A stretch of 44,071 nucleotides of DNA, from positions 3,569-47,639 of the forward strand of contig DCTX01000081.1 of assembly GCA_002329325.1 (NCBI GenBank), written 5' to 3'. Position numbers and translations under genes: made by a program. Below the pieces are notes generated by a model, which did no database searches, was not told the DNA's origin, and saw only the letters and a program-made list of their open reading frames with translations. The DNA is from Anaerolineales bacterium UBA1429 (GTDB taxonomy: Bacteria > Chloroflexota > Anaerolineae > UBA1429). This document shows, in pieces, positions 16,272-24,590 of this stretch; positions within the stretch are counted from its first letter, which is position 1; the number at the start of each line of letters is the position of its first letter.

Positions 16272-16895
16272 ATGCGCCGCATCCTGCCTGTGGCGATCAC
16301 TCTGATCACGGGGATTGTGGTCCTCTTGGGCTACCTGACCAGCAGCGAGCCCCTGGTGCGGGCGTCGAACCTGCTCATCGAGGCGGCTGCCTTCCTGGCC
16401 TCCCTGGCCCTGCTGATCGGCGCGGCGCACCTGGTCATGGTCCACGGGCGGCGCGCCCTGGGTGGCGAGACCCCCGGCGAGGCCCGGCGCGGCTACAGCG
16501 CGGTGCTGGTCATCGCCCTGCTGGGCACCTTTGTCGTGGGCGTAGCGCTGCCCGGCTCGGCGACGCTGGCGTGGATCTTTGACCACCTCTACGCCCCCCT
16601 ACAGGCTACCATGACGGCCCTGTTGGCCTTTTTCATCGTCAGCGGCGCCTATCGCGCCTTTCGCTTGGGGCGCGCGGGCGGAGTCGTGTTCCTGGTGACG
16701 GCCCTGTTCATGTTCGCAGCCCAACTGGGCTCCAGCCAGCGCCTCTCGCCCTACATCCCGGCCCTTAGGGAGTGGCTGCTGATGGTGCCGGTGACGGCGG
16801 GCGTGCGCGGCATCCTCCTGGGCTCGGCCCTGGGCATCCTGGCGGGGTCTTTGCGCATCCTTGTGGGGGTGGATCGGCCTCATGCCCAGGAATAG
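16272..16895 (+). CDS. Multi-pass membrane protein of unknown function
   Basis: This 207-residue protein has about six predicted membrane helices, near residues 4-23, 31-57, 76-95, 105-126, 135-156 and 172-200. It has only short loops and no recognised motif. It sits between the DUF6754-like and zinc-ribbon genes with gaps of three and nine bases. A subunit role in a membrane complex is inferred from context only. Confidence 0.65.
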   Translation: MRRILPVAITLITGIVVLLGYLTSSEPLVRASNLLIEAAAFLASLALLIGAAHLVMVHGRRALGGETPGEARRGYSAVLVIALLGTFVVGVALPGSATLAWIFDHLYAPLQATMTALLAFFIVSGAYRAFRLGRAGGVVFLVTALFMFAAQLGSSQRLSPYIPALREWLLMVPVTAGVRGILLGSALGILAGSLRILVGVDRPHAQE

Positions 16896-16904
16896 GGGGA
16901 CAGC

Positions 16905-18128
16905 GTGAGCATCTGCCCAACCTGCGGCCATCGCAACCCGGAGGGCGCTCCCCTCTGCGAAACGTGCGGCGCTAGGCTAGAGGCCGCGCGCTTTCGCCTC
17001 TGCCCTGCCTGCGGGGCGCGGAACGCCGTCGAGCGAACCTACTGCAGCCGCTGCCTGTCGCCGTTGGCCGGGGGCGGCCCGGCCGGCGGCCCGGAACCTG
17101 GCGAGGATCTCGATCTGGACCCGTTGGCCGGGTTGGAAGGGTTGTTGCCCGCGCCCCAGGCCACGCCTCCCTACGCGGATATGGGGCCAGAAGCAGACCC
17201 TGCGCCCCGCCAGGAGGAGGCGGGCGAGGCCGCCCTGCTGCGTCGCATTGCCACCGAGGCCGCCCCCCTGGGGCAGGCCCGCCATGAGGCCTTCGCGTCT
17301 CCGCCGAGGCGACCCTCGCCGGGCCTGCGCCGTTTGCTCTATCTTCTGGTGCTCTTGGCCGCCCTGGCGCCCCTCTTCACCCACAACGCCAGCCGCTCGT
17401 GGGGATACCCGCGCCCTCAAGTGGTCTCTTTGGCCGAGAGGCTGGCGGACATCCCGGGGGAGGGGCGGGTGCTGGTGGCGTTCGACTATGGGCCCGCCTA
17501 TGGTGGCGAGCTGAACCCCCTGGCGGAGCAGGTGCTGGCAGACCTGGCGAGCCGCGGCACCACCCTGGTGGCTGTGGGCACGCACCCCGAAAGCGTGGGC
17601 GTGGCCCGCCAGGTGTTGGCTCGCGCCGTGGTCACGGCGCCTGATTACGCCTACGGCGGCGACTATGTGGTGTTGGGCTACCTGCCCGGGGAGGACCGCG
17701 GGCTGCGCCTGCTGACCCAGGACCTGGCCTCGATCCTGCCCCATGATGATGTGCACCAGATGCCCCTGGCGAGCCTGCCCATCATGAGGGGCGTCGGCGG
17801 GCTGGACGACTTTTGTGCCATCCTGCTGCTCTCCGATGAGCCATACGGGGCGCGGCGCTGGATCGAGCAGGTCTCCGGGCAGACGGCGACGCCCACCTAC
17901 GCCCTGGTCACGGCGCGGCTGGAGCCCATGCTGGCCCCCTACCTGCAATCGGGGCAGTTGGCCGCCCTGGTGACCGGCGCCTGCGGCGCCATCGAGTATC
18001 CCTTGGCGGGCCCACTGCAGCCGAGCAGCCTGTGCAGCGACGATGGCTACCTGGCGTTGTGGGGTGTGCTCGTGTTGACGGCCGTATTGGCCAACGTGGG
18101 CCGCCAACGCAAGGCGAAAGGAGCATAG
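16905..18128 (+). CDS. Zinc-ribbon protein with a membrane-anchored extracytoplasmic domain
   Basis: This 407-residue protein begins with two zinc ribbons, C4-C7-C18-C21 and C33-C36-C47-C50. A proline- and acid-rich linker follows, then a membrane helix (about residues 140-160, LLYLLVLLAALAPLF). Next comes a domain of about 200 residues beginning GRVLVAFDYGPAYGGELNP and containing DYVVLGYLPGE and APYLQSGQLAALVTGACGA. A second helix sits at about 380-397. The domain looks like a Rossmann-type fold that I recall from many uncharacterised membrane proteins; I cannot assign an activity. The start is GTG 16905 behind an AGGGGGA ribosome binding site. With two helices the ribbons and the C-terminal tail lie in the cytoplasm and the domain outside. 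Confidence 0.7.
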   Translation: MSICPTCGHRNPEGAPLCETCGARLEAARFRLCPACGARNAVERTYCSRCLSPLAGGGPAGGPEPGEDLDLDPLAGLEGLLPAPQATPPYADMGPEADPAPRQEEAGEAALLRRIATEAAPLGQARHEAFASPPRRPSPGLRRLLYLLVLLAALAPLFTHNASRSWGYPRPQVVSLAERLADIPGEGRVLVAFDYGPAYGGELNPLAEQVLADLASRGTTLVAVGTHPESVGVARQVLARAVVTAPDYAYGGDYVVLGYLPGEDRGLRLLTQDLASILPHDDVHQMPLASLPIMRGVGGLDDFCAILLLSDEPYGARRWIEQVSGQTATPTYALVTARLEPMLAPYLQSGQLAALVTGACGAIEYPLAGPLQPSSLCSDDGYLALWGVLVLTAVLANVGRQRKAKGA

Positions 18129-18133
18129 CCGCC

Positions 18134-18841
18134 GTGCCTTGGGGAGAACTGGGCGCACAGGATCTAACGCAATGGATCGGGCTGTGGGTGGCGGCTTTGC
18201 TCACGCTGGCCGTCCTGAGCTATCTCGTGGGCGAGAACCCTCTCTTTCGCCTGGCGCAATACCTCTTTGTGGGGGTGGCCGCCGGCTATGCCGCCGCGCT
18301 GGCCTGGAACCACGTGCTGGCCCCGCGGCTGGCGCGCCTGGCCCAGTCTCCCGGCGAGGCCTGGCCCTACGCCGTGTTCGTCCTGCTGGGGTTGCTGCTG
18401 CTGGCCCGTGGCTGGCGTCCCCTCGCCCCTCTCTCCAGCATCCCGTTGGCAATGCTGCTGGGCGTGGGCTCGGCCCTGGCTATGGGAGGCGCCCTCACGG
18501 GCACCCTGGTGCCGCAGGCGGCCGTCTCCTTTGTCTCGCTGGCCCCGGCCAGCTATGGCGGCGGGTTGCGCGGCTGGGCCTATGCCCTGGACGCGGCCTT
18601 TCTCCTGTTCTGCACCCTGGCGGCGCTGGCGACCTTTCAGTATCGCCGCGCCGGGGGCGGGCCGCTGCGCCTCTGGTACACTGGCGTACAGACCCTGGCC
18701 CGCGCCGGGCGGTGGGTCATTATGGCGGCCTTTGGCGCCATCTTTGCCGGCGCTGCCCTGACCTACTTTACCGTGCTGCAGAGCCGCCTCGACTTTTTGC
18801 TGTTCGAGTGGCTGGGCGGCCTGTTCGGGTGGGGGCGCTAG
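18134..18841 (+). CDS. Multi-pass membrane protein of unknown function
   Basis: This 235-residue protein has about six membrane helices, including WIGLWVAALLTLAVLSYLVG, YLFVGVAAGYAAALAW and VIMAAFGAIFAGAALTYF. No motif is recognised. I chose GTG 18134, ten bases after AAAGGAG and five bases after the zinc-ribbon gene. The longer upstream reading frame overlaps that gene and has no membrane or domain signature. It is one base from the MutL-like gene, so the two products are probably made together. Confidence 0.65.
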   Translation: MPWGELGAQDLTQWIGLWVAALLTLAVLSYLVGENPLFRLAQYLFVGVAAGYAAALAWNHVLAPRLARLAQSPGEAWPYAVFVLLGLLLLARGWRPLAPLSSIPLAMLLGVGSALAMGGALTGTLVPQAAVSFVSLAPASYGGGLRGWAYALDAAFLLFCTLAALATFQYRRAGGGPLRLWYTGVQTLARAGRWVIMAAFGAIFAGAALTYFTVLQSRLDFLLFEWLGGLFGWGR

Positions 18842-18842
18842 C

Positions 18843-20423
18843 ATGTCTCGTGGGAACTCGCCATGCTCCATCCTGGCCCTGGATTTCGGGGCTGCCCAAA
18901 GCCACGGCGCTCTGATCGAGCCCGTCGAGGGCGTCTACCGTCTGGTCGCCTGCGCCGAGGCGCCCGCCGTGGGCTCCCCTCAGGTTGATCTGGCGGCCAG
19001 CCTGGGCCGGTGCGTCGCCCGCCTGGAGGAGACGACGGGGCGGGCCTTGTTGGCCCCTGACGGCGCGCTGCGCCTGCCCAGCGAGGGCCAGGCCGGCGTG
19101 GATACGCTGATCGTCACCGCCAGCGCGGCGCCGCCGCTGGATTGCGCCCTCATCGGCCTCACCGAGGAGCTGAGCCTGCAGAGCGGCCTGGCCGTCTGCC
19201 GGGCCAGCCATGCCTCCGTCGGCCGTGTGATCGCCCTGGCCCAGGGCCACGAGGGCCGCCGCCGCGACCTGGCGCTCCTGCGCGAGGCCCCGCCGGAGGT
19301 GATCGTCCTGTTGGGCGGCGTGGATGGCGGCCCAACCCACCTGCTGGTGGAGGCCGCGGACCTCTTGGCGACCCTGTTCGCCGAGGCGCCGGCGGCCGAG
19401 CGCCCCGCCGTGGTGTTCGCCGGCAACCCCGAGGCCCGCCGCCCCATCGCCCAGGCCCTGGGTGAGGGGTGGGATTATACCGTGGTGGAGAATGTGCAGC
19501 CCAGCGTAGGCGCGCTGCGGCCGCAGGAGCTGCAGCGCGAGCTGGCCCAGCGCTATGCCCGGCGCAAGCTGCCCCAGTTGCCCGGCTATGACGCCCTGGC
19601 GGGCCGGGCCGCCGCGCCGATCCTGCCCAGCGATGCGGGTTTGGGGATCATCCTTCAGTACCTCAGCCGGCAGATGGGCGCCCAGCGGCGCGTCCTGGGC
19701 CTGGACCTGGGCGCTGCCCAGACGGTGGCGGCTCTGGCGGGCCGGGGCTATGCCTGGAGCCGCCGCGCCCATGCGCAAGTCCCCCGCGATGGCGACGCCC
19801 CCTGGCACCTGTATGCGGCGGCGCAAGAGGCCCTCGCCCCGGCGCTGGCGGACCTGGCGGCCCTGGGGGGTGAGGACGTGGCCGGTGGTTGGGCCGTGGA
19901 CATGATCGCGGCGCGGGGCGGCCTGCTGGCCTGCGCCGGGGGGCAGCCCTGGGCAGCCCTCGCCCTGCTGGATGCCGTGCAGCCATTGGGGGTCACCCGG
20001 TTGGTGCTCGATTGGGCCTCCCTCTGGCCCCAACTGGGCGCTCTGGCCCAGGTGGAGCCCCTGGCGGCACTTCAGGTGCTCCGTTACGATGCCCTGCTGG
20101 AGCTGGGCTCCGTGTTGGGCCTGGCCGGCCGGGGCCGAGTGGGGCAGTGGGCGGGCCATGTGAATCTGGCCGCCGAGGGCGGTGCGGGGGCGGATTCCGA
20201 GCTCATCTGGGGACATCTGGCGCGCCTGCCCTTGGCGGAGGGCGTTGAGGCCGGGTTGGCGTTCGAGCCCGCGGGGCGCAGGCGACGCCGGGGCGAACCC
20301 GCCCCCGTGCGGGGCGGCAAACTGGGCCTGCTGCTGGATGCGCGAGGGCGGCCCCTGGCCTTGCCGGACGAGCCAGCCGCGCGCCGCCAGGCAGTGGAGG
20401 CATGGCTGGAGCAGCTCTCCTGA
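18843..20423 (+). CDS. MutL/GlmL-like ASKHA-fold protein
   Basis: This 526-residue protein resembles the glutamate-mutase L (MutL/GlmL) family, members of the actin-like ATPase superfamily proposed to assist B12-dependent mutases. Matching segments are VIVLLGGVDGGPTHLLVEAADLLA, PAVVFAGNPEARRPI and the two phosphate-loop regions, ALDFGAAQSHG near residue 12 and GLDLGAAQTV near 287. In known members the first loop reads roughly DCGSTTTK; here the GST is replaced, so nucleotide binding may be altered. No glutamate mutase gene is nearby, and the operon instead encodes membrane proteins. Family membership is fairly sure; the role is not. Confidence 0.75.
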   Translation: MSRGNSPCSILALDFGAAQSHGALIEPVEGVYRLVACAEAPAVGSPQVDLAASLGRCVARLEETTGRALLAPDGALRLPSEGQAGVDTLIVTASAAPPLDCALIGLTEELSLQSGLAVCRASHASVGRVIALAQGHEGRRRDLALLREAPPEVIVLLGGVDGGPTHLLVEAADLLATLFAEAPAAERPAVVFAGNPEARRPIAQALGEGWDYTVVENVQPSVGALRPQELQRELAQRYARRKLPQLPGYDALAGRAAAPILPSDAGLGIILQYLSRQMGAQRRVLGLDLGAAQTVAALAGRGYAWSRRAHAQVPRDGDAPWHLYAAAQEALAPALADLAALGGEDVAGGWAVDMIAARGGLLACAGGQPWAALALLDAVQPLGVTRLVLDWASLWPQLGALAQVEPLAALQVLRYDALLELGSVLGLAGRGRVGQWAGHVNLAAEGGAGADSELIWGHLARLPLAEGVEAGLAFEPAGRRRRRGEPAPVRGGKLGLLLDARGRPLALPDEPAARRQAVEAWLEQLS

Positions 20424-20450
20424 GCCCTGGCCGCGTCGGGCGTCGAGCAT

Positions 20451-20480
20451 TTGGCCGCCTTCTGTGCCCGATGCTATAAT
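20451..20480 (+). promoter_or_regulatory. Predicted promoter of gatC
   Basis: TTGGCC (20451-20456), an 18-bp spacer and the consensus TATAAT (20475-20480) with extended TGC. It lies in the 158-base gap after the MutL-like gene and gives gatC a leader of about 95 bases. Nothing else was seen in this gap. Confidence 0.75.
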
Positions 20481-20581
20481 CACACGGTATTGTGCCCGCC
20501 GATCAGCGGCGCCCCGTTCGGCATGCCCTCCAGACGCCGCGAGCCGCACGGGATAGCCCGAACGCCTCAGGATGTGCCATC

Positions 20582-20869
20582 ATGAAGCTAGACCGCGAAC
20601 AGGTATTGCATATCGCCGAACTGGCCAAGCTCACGCTGACCGAGCATGAGACCGAGTTGTTCGCCGAGCAACTCTCGGCGATCCTGGAGTATGCCGAGCA
20701 GCTCAACGAGCTGGACACGGAGGCCATTCCGCCCACGGCTCAGGCGATCTACCAGCGCAACGTCATGCGGCCCGATGCGGCCGGCCCCTCTCTCACGCCT
20801 GATGAGGCCCTGGCCAACGCCCCCCACCGCAAGGACGACTATTTTCAGGTTAGGGCGATTCTGGAGTAG
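20582..20869 (+). CDS. gatC: Asp/Glu-tRNA(Asn/Gln) amidotransferase subunit C
   Basis: This 95-residue GatC has the typical start (LDREQVLHIAELAKLTLTE), the EQLSAILEYAEQLNELDTE helix, and the extended C-terminal belt with RPDAAGPSL and DYFQVRAILE. GatC clamps GatA to GatB in the complex that converts Glu-tRNA-Gln (and Asp-tRNA-Asn) to the amidated forms. I chose ATG 20582 because the conserved N-terminus begins there and AGGA lies about nine bases upstream. gatA follows 35 bases later; gatB is not in the window. Confidence 0.95.
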   Translation: MKLDREQVLHIAELAKLTLTEHETELFAEQLSAILEYAEQLNELDTEAIPPTAQAIYQRNVMRPDAAGPSLTPDEALANAPHRKDDYFQVRAILE

Positions 20870-20904
20870 CCCGCGCATGCTCTGGCCCTGCACAGGAGGC
20901 CTTT

Positions 20905-22359
20905 GTGCAATTGCATGATCTGACCATTCACCAGGCCCATGAGCTGCTCGCCCGGCGCGAGATCTCGTCCGTCGAGCTGACTCGGGCGGTGCTGGCGCGC
21001 ATCGCCGCTGTGGATGAGCGCGTGCGGGCGTATCTGCGCGTGACCGATGAGGCGGCCCTGGCTGAGGCTGCCGCCGCCGACCGGCGCCGCGCCCAAGGCG
21101 AGGATGGCCCGTTGCTGGGCATTCCTTTGGCGATCAAGGACGTGCTCACCACCCAGGGTGTGGAGACCACCTGTGGCTCGCGCATCCTGCAGGGGTTCAT
21201 CCCGCCCTATGACGCCACCGTGGTGGCCAAGCTTCGGGCGGCGGGCGCCGTTGTGCTGGGCAAGACCAACACGGACGAGTTCGCCATGGGCTCCTCCACC
21301 GAGAACTCGGCCTACTTTACCACCCATAACCCGTGGGATTTGGAGCGCGTGCCGGGCGGCTCCAGCGGGGGCAGCGCGGCGGCCACGGCGGCGGGCGAGT
21401 GCATTGCCGCCATCGGCAGCGACACCGGCGGCAGCATCCGGCAGCCGGCCGCCTTCTGCGGCATCGCCGGCGTCAAGCCCACCTATGGGCGCGTCTCCCG
21501 CTATGGCCTGGTGGCCTTTGCCTCCTCGCTGGATCAAGTCGGCCCCCTGGCCAAGGACGTCACCGATTGCGCCCTGCTGCTGCAGACCATCGCCGGGCAT
21601 GACCCCAACGATTCCACCTCGGCGGATCTGCCGGTGCCCGATTACCTGAGCGAGCTGGGAGCAGGCGTCAAGGGCCTCAAGCTGGGGGTGCCCCGCGAGT
21701 ACTTCGTCGAGGGCATGCAGCCCGAGGTCGAGCAGGCGGTGCGCCAGGCGTTGACGGTCTATGAGGCCTTGGGAGCCGAGATCGTCGATATCTCGATGCC
21801 CCACACCGATTACTGCCTGTCGGTGTACTACCTGCTGGCCCCGGCGGAAGCCTCCGCCAACCTGGCCCGCTTTGACGGCATCCGTTACGGCTATTCCGCC
21901 CCCGAGGCCGAGGATATCTGGGAGACGTTCCGCCAGACGAGGGCGGCGGGCTTTGGCCCGGAGGTCAAGCGTCGCATCATGCTGGGGGCCTATGCCCTCT
22001 CGACGGGCTACTATGACGCCTACTACCTCAAGGCCCAGAAGGTGCGTACCCTGATCAAGCAGGATTTCGACCGCGCCTATGAGCAGTGCGATGCCCTGGT
22101 GGTGCCGACCGCGCCGCTGACGGCGTTTCGCATCGGCGAGAAGGTGGATGACCCGCTCCAGCTCTACCTGGTGGACATCTTTACCCTCTCGGCGAACCTG
22201 GCCGGGATCTGTGGGGCGGCCATCCCCTGCGGCATGGCCGATGGCCTGCCCATTGGGATGCAGGTGCTGGGCGATGCCTACCAGGAGGCCAAGGTGCTGC
22301 GCATCGCCTATGCGTACGAGCAAGCGACAGACTGGCATCTGCGGCGCCCGGCGCTGTAG
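20905..22359 (+). CDS. gatA: Asp/Glu-tRNA(Asn/Gln) amidotransferase subunit A
   Basis: This 484-residue amidase-signature enzyme releases ammonia from glutamine for the GatB reaction. The Ser-cisSer-Lys triad is present as K78 (PLAIKDVLTT), S153 (PGGSSGGSAAA) and S177 (GSDTGGSIRQ). The GVKPTYGRVSRYGLVAFASS signature is also clear. It starts with GTG at 20905, five bases after CAGGAGG. The length and order (gatC-gatA) are typical. Confidence 0.96.
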   Translation: MQLHDLTIHQAHELLARREISSVELTRAVLARIAAVDERVRAYLRVTDEAALAEAAAADRRRAQGEDGPLLGIPLAIKDVLTTQGVETTCGSRILQGFIPPYDATVVAKLRAAGAVVLGKTNTDEFAMGSSTENSAYFTTHNPWDLERVPGGSSGGSAAATAAGECIAAIGSDTGGSIRQPAAFCGIAGVKPTYGRVSRYGLVAFASSLDQVGPLAKDVTDCALLLQTIAGHDPNDSTSADLPVPDYLSELGAGVKGLKLGVPREYFVEGMQPEVEQAVRQALTVYEALGAEIVDISMPHTDYCLSVYYLLAPAEASANLARFDGIRYGYSAPEAEDIWETFRQTRAAGFGPEVKRRIMLGAYALSTGYYDAYYLKAQKVRTLIKQDFDRAYEQCDALVVPTAPLTAFRIGEKVDDPLQLYLVDIFTLSANLAGICGAAIPCGMADGLPIGMQVLGDAYQEAKVLRIAYAYEQATDWHLRRPAL

Positions 22360-22398
22360 GGGCCCGTCATCATACGATATCACGAGAAAGGCAGCTCT

Positions 22399-23376
22399 AT
22401 GCAAGTTGTTCTCCCTGTAGCCGGTTTTGGCAGCCGCATGCGCCCGCACACCTGGTCTCGGCCCAAGCCTCTGCTGCATGTGGCCGGGAACACCGTGCTG
22501 GGCCACACCCTGGACAAACTCGCGTCCATCCAAGTCGAAGAGATTATCTTTATCACCGGCTGGCTGGGAGAGCAGATCCAGAGCTATGTGGATAGCCACT
22601 ATCACTTCAAGACCCGCTATGTGCTCCAGGAGGAGATGAAGGGGCAGGCCCATGCCATCCATCTGGCCAAGGAGTACCTCTCGGGACCTTGCCTGGTGAT
22701 CTTTGTGGATACGATCTTTGAGGGCGACCTGACCGTGCTGGAGAACAACCCCGCCGATGGCGTCATCTATGTCCAGGAGGTGGAGGACCCCCGCGCATTC
22801 GGCGTGGTGATGGAAGAGCAGGGCCGCGTGACCCGCTATGTGGAAAAGCCCGAGACCGTAGATCACCGCAAGACCACGGTGGGCGTCTTCTGGTTCCAGG
22901 ATGGCCAAAAGCTCGTCTCGGCCATTGACTATATGCTGGAGAACGACATCCGCACCAAGGGCGAGTACTATTTGGCCGATGCCGTCAACGTCATGATCGA
23001 GCGGGGGAACCGTTTCGTGACCGAGAACGTCACCGTGTGGCAGGATTGCGGCCAGCCGGAGACGATTCTGGCCACCAATCGCCACCTGCTGGCCAACGGC
23101 CATGCCAGCGAAGGGACGCGGGGCGAGAACTGCGTGATCGTGCCGCCCGTGTACATCGCGCCCTCGGCCCAACTCCGCGATTCGGTCATTGGGCCGCACG
23201 TCAGCATCGCCGAGGGTGCCCAGATCGTATCCGCCATCGTACGCGATAGCATCATCGAGGAAAAGGCCCACATCCAGGATAGCGTCCTGGAGGGCTCGCT
23301 CATCGGGCGAAGGGCCACCGTCAAGGGACAGGTTTCGCAACTCAACATCGGAGATGACGCCACCGTCGGCGTATAG
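22399..23376 (+). CDS. Sugar-phosphate nucleotidyltransferase with left-handed beta-helix tail
   Basis: This 325-residue protein has the RmlA/GlmU-type nucleotidyltransferase motif GFGSRMRPHTWSRPKPL (residues 9-25), the metal-binding Asp in VIFVDTIFEG, and the substrate loops YVEKP and KGEYYLADAV. The last 80 residues carry hexapeptide-type repeats (PSAQLRDSVIGPHVSIAEGA). It should make an NDP-sugar from NTP and a sugar-1-phosphate, as in glucose-1-phosphate thymidylyl- or uridylyltransferases. Base and sugar cannot be told from the sequence. It is 39 bases after gatA and probably in the same transcript. Confidence 0.85.
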   Translation: MQVVLPVAGFGSRMRPHTWSRPKPLLHVAGNTVLGHTLDKLASIQVEEIIFITGWLGEQIQSYVDSHYHFKTRYVLQEEMKGQAHAIHLAKEYLSGPCLVIFVDTIFEGDLTVLENNPADGVIYVQEVEDPRAFGVVMEEQGRVTRYVEKPETVDHRKTTVGVFWFQDGQKLVSAIDYMLENDIRTKGEYYLADAVNVMIERGNRFVTENVTVWQDCGQPETILATNRHLLANGHASEGTRGENCVIVPPVYIAPSAQLRDSVIGPHVSIAEGAQIVSAIVRDSIIEEKAHIQDSVLEGSLIGRRATVKGQVSQLNIGDDATVGV

Positions 23377-23418
23377 GAGAGATCTCACGCCGTTTGGCGT
23401 CTAGAATGGGGGCCAGGC

Positions 23419-24534
23419 ATGATCGTCGGGCTGCCACAAGAGGTCATGGACAACGAGTTCCGGGTCGCCCTGACACCGGGGGGCGTGGAATCCCTCACCC
23501 ATGCCGGGCATCAGGTGTTGGTGCAGCGTGGGGCGGGGGTCGGCAGCGGCTTTGGGGATGAGGAGTACGCCCAGGCGGGCGCCAGCCTGGTGGATACGCC
23601 GGGCGAAGCCTATGCCGCCGAGCTGGTGGTCAAGGTCAAGGAGCCTCAGCCCTCCGAGTATCCCCTGCTGCGCCCCGGGATGATCCTCTTCACCTACCTG
23701 CACCTGGCGGCCCAGGAGGCCCTCACCCAGGCCCTGCTGGACCGGCACGTCACCGCCATCGGCTATGAGACGGTGCAGCGAGATGACGGCAGCCTGCCCC
23801 TCCTGACGCCCATGAGCGAGATCGCGGGGCGCATGGCGGTGCAGATCGGCGCCCATCTGCTGGAGAGGCCCCAGGGCGGACGCGGCGTATTGCTGGGCGG
23901 GGTGCCCGGCGTGCGCCAGGGCAGCGTCGTGATCCTGGGGGGCGGCGCCGTGGGCACCAATGCGGCGCAGGTAGCCCTGGGCCTCGGCGCCCGGGTGACG
24001 GTCATTGACCTGAATCTGGATCGGCTGCGCTACCTGGAGCACGTCCTCCATGGCAGTCTGAGCACCGTGGCCTCGAACCGGCGCAACATCGCCGAGGCGG
24101 TGCGCCGCGCCGAGGTGCTGATCGGGGCCGTGCTCGTGCCGGGCGCGCGGGCCCCCCACCTGGTCTCGGAGGAGATGATCGCCTCCATGGCCCCCGGCTC
24201 GGTGGTGCTCGATATCGCCGTGGACCAGGGCGGCTGCGTCGAGACCATCCGCCAGACCACCCACAGCCGCCCCACCTACCTGATGCATGGCGTGGTGCAC
24301 TATGGTGTGCCCAACGTGCCCGGCGCCGTGCCGCGCACCTCCACCTATGCCCTATCCAACGCGACCTTGCCTCACGTGTTGGCCCTGGCCCAGCACGGCT
24401 TCGAGGCCGCCATCCGGGCCGACCGGGCCCTGGCGCGGGGCGTCAACACCGCCTACGGGGAGATCGCCCACCCCGCGGTGGCCCTGGCCCTGGGGAGACC
24501 GCATGTGCCGATCGAGCAACTCGTTGCCGCCTAG
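23419..24534 (+). CDS. ald: Alanine dehydrogenase
   Basis: This 371-residue NAD-dependent enzyme interconverts L-alanine and pyruvate plus ammonia. Substrate residues are conserved: R15 (EFRVALTP), K74 (VVKVKEP), H95 (FTYLHLAA) and the Asp in LDIAVDQGG. The NAD site is VVILGGGAVGTNAA. The usual PKE near the N-terminus is PQE here. It starts at ATG 23419 behind a G-rich ribosome binding site. In an anaerobe it could provide ammonia assimilation or alanine fermentation; the neighbours do not decide which. Confidence 0.94.
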   Translation: MIVGLPQEVMDNEFRVALTPGGVESLTHAGHQVLVQRGAGVGSGFGDEEYAQAGASLVDTPGEAYAAELVVKVKEPQPSEYPLLRPGMILFTYLHLAAQEALTQALLDRHVTAIGYETVQRDDGSLPLLTPMSEIAGRMAVQIGAHLLERPQGGRGVLLGGVPGVRQGSVVILGGGAVGTNAAQVALGLGARVTVIDLNLDRLRYLEHVLHGSLSTVASNRRNIAEAVRRAEVLIGAVLVPGARAPHLVSEEMIASMAPGSVVLDIAVDQGGCVETIRQTTHSRPTYLMHGVVHYGVPNVPGAVPRTSTYALSNATLPHVLALAQHGFEAAIRADRALARGVNTAYGEIAHPAVALALGRPHVPIEQLVAA

Positions 24535-24590
24535 TGCGGCTTGGCGCAAGACATCATGGCGATAGCGCCACCTACTGGGGAGTACATCGG

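Noticed and set aside
23387..23400. ACGCC-GTTT-GGCGT hairpin before ald as terminator
   Set aside because: The five-bp stem lacks a T tract, and ald begins 18 bases later with no other promoter.
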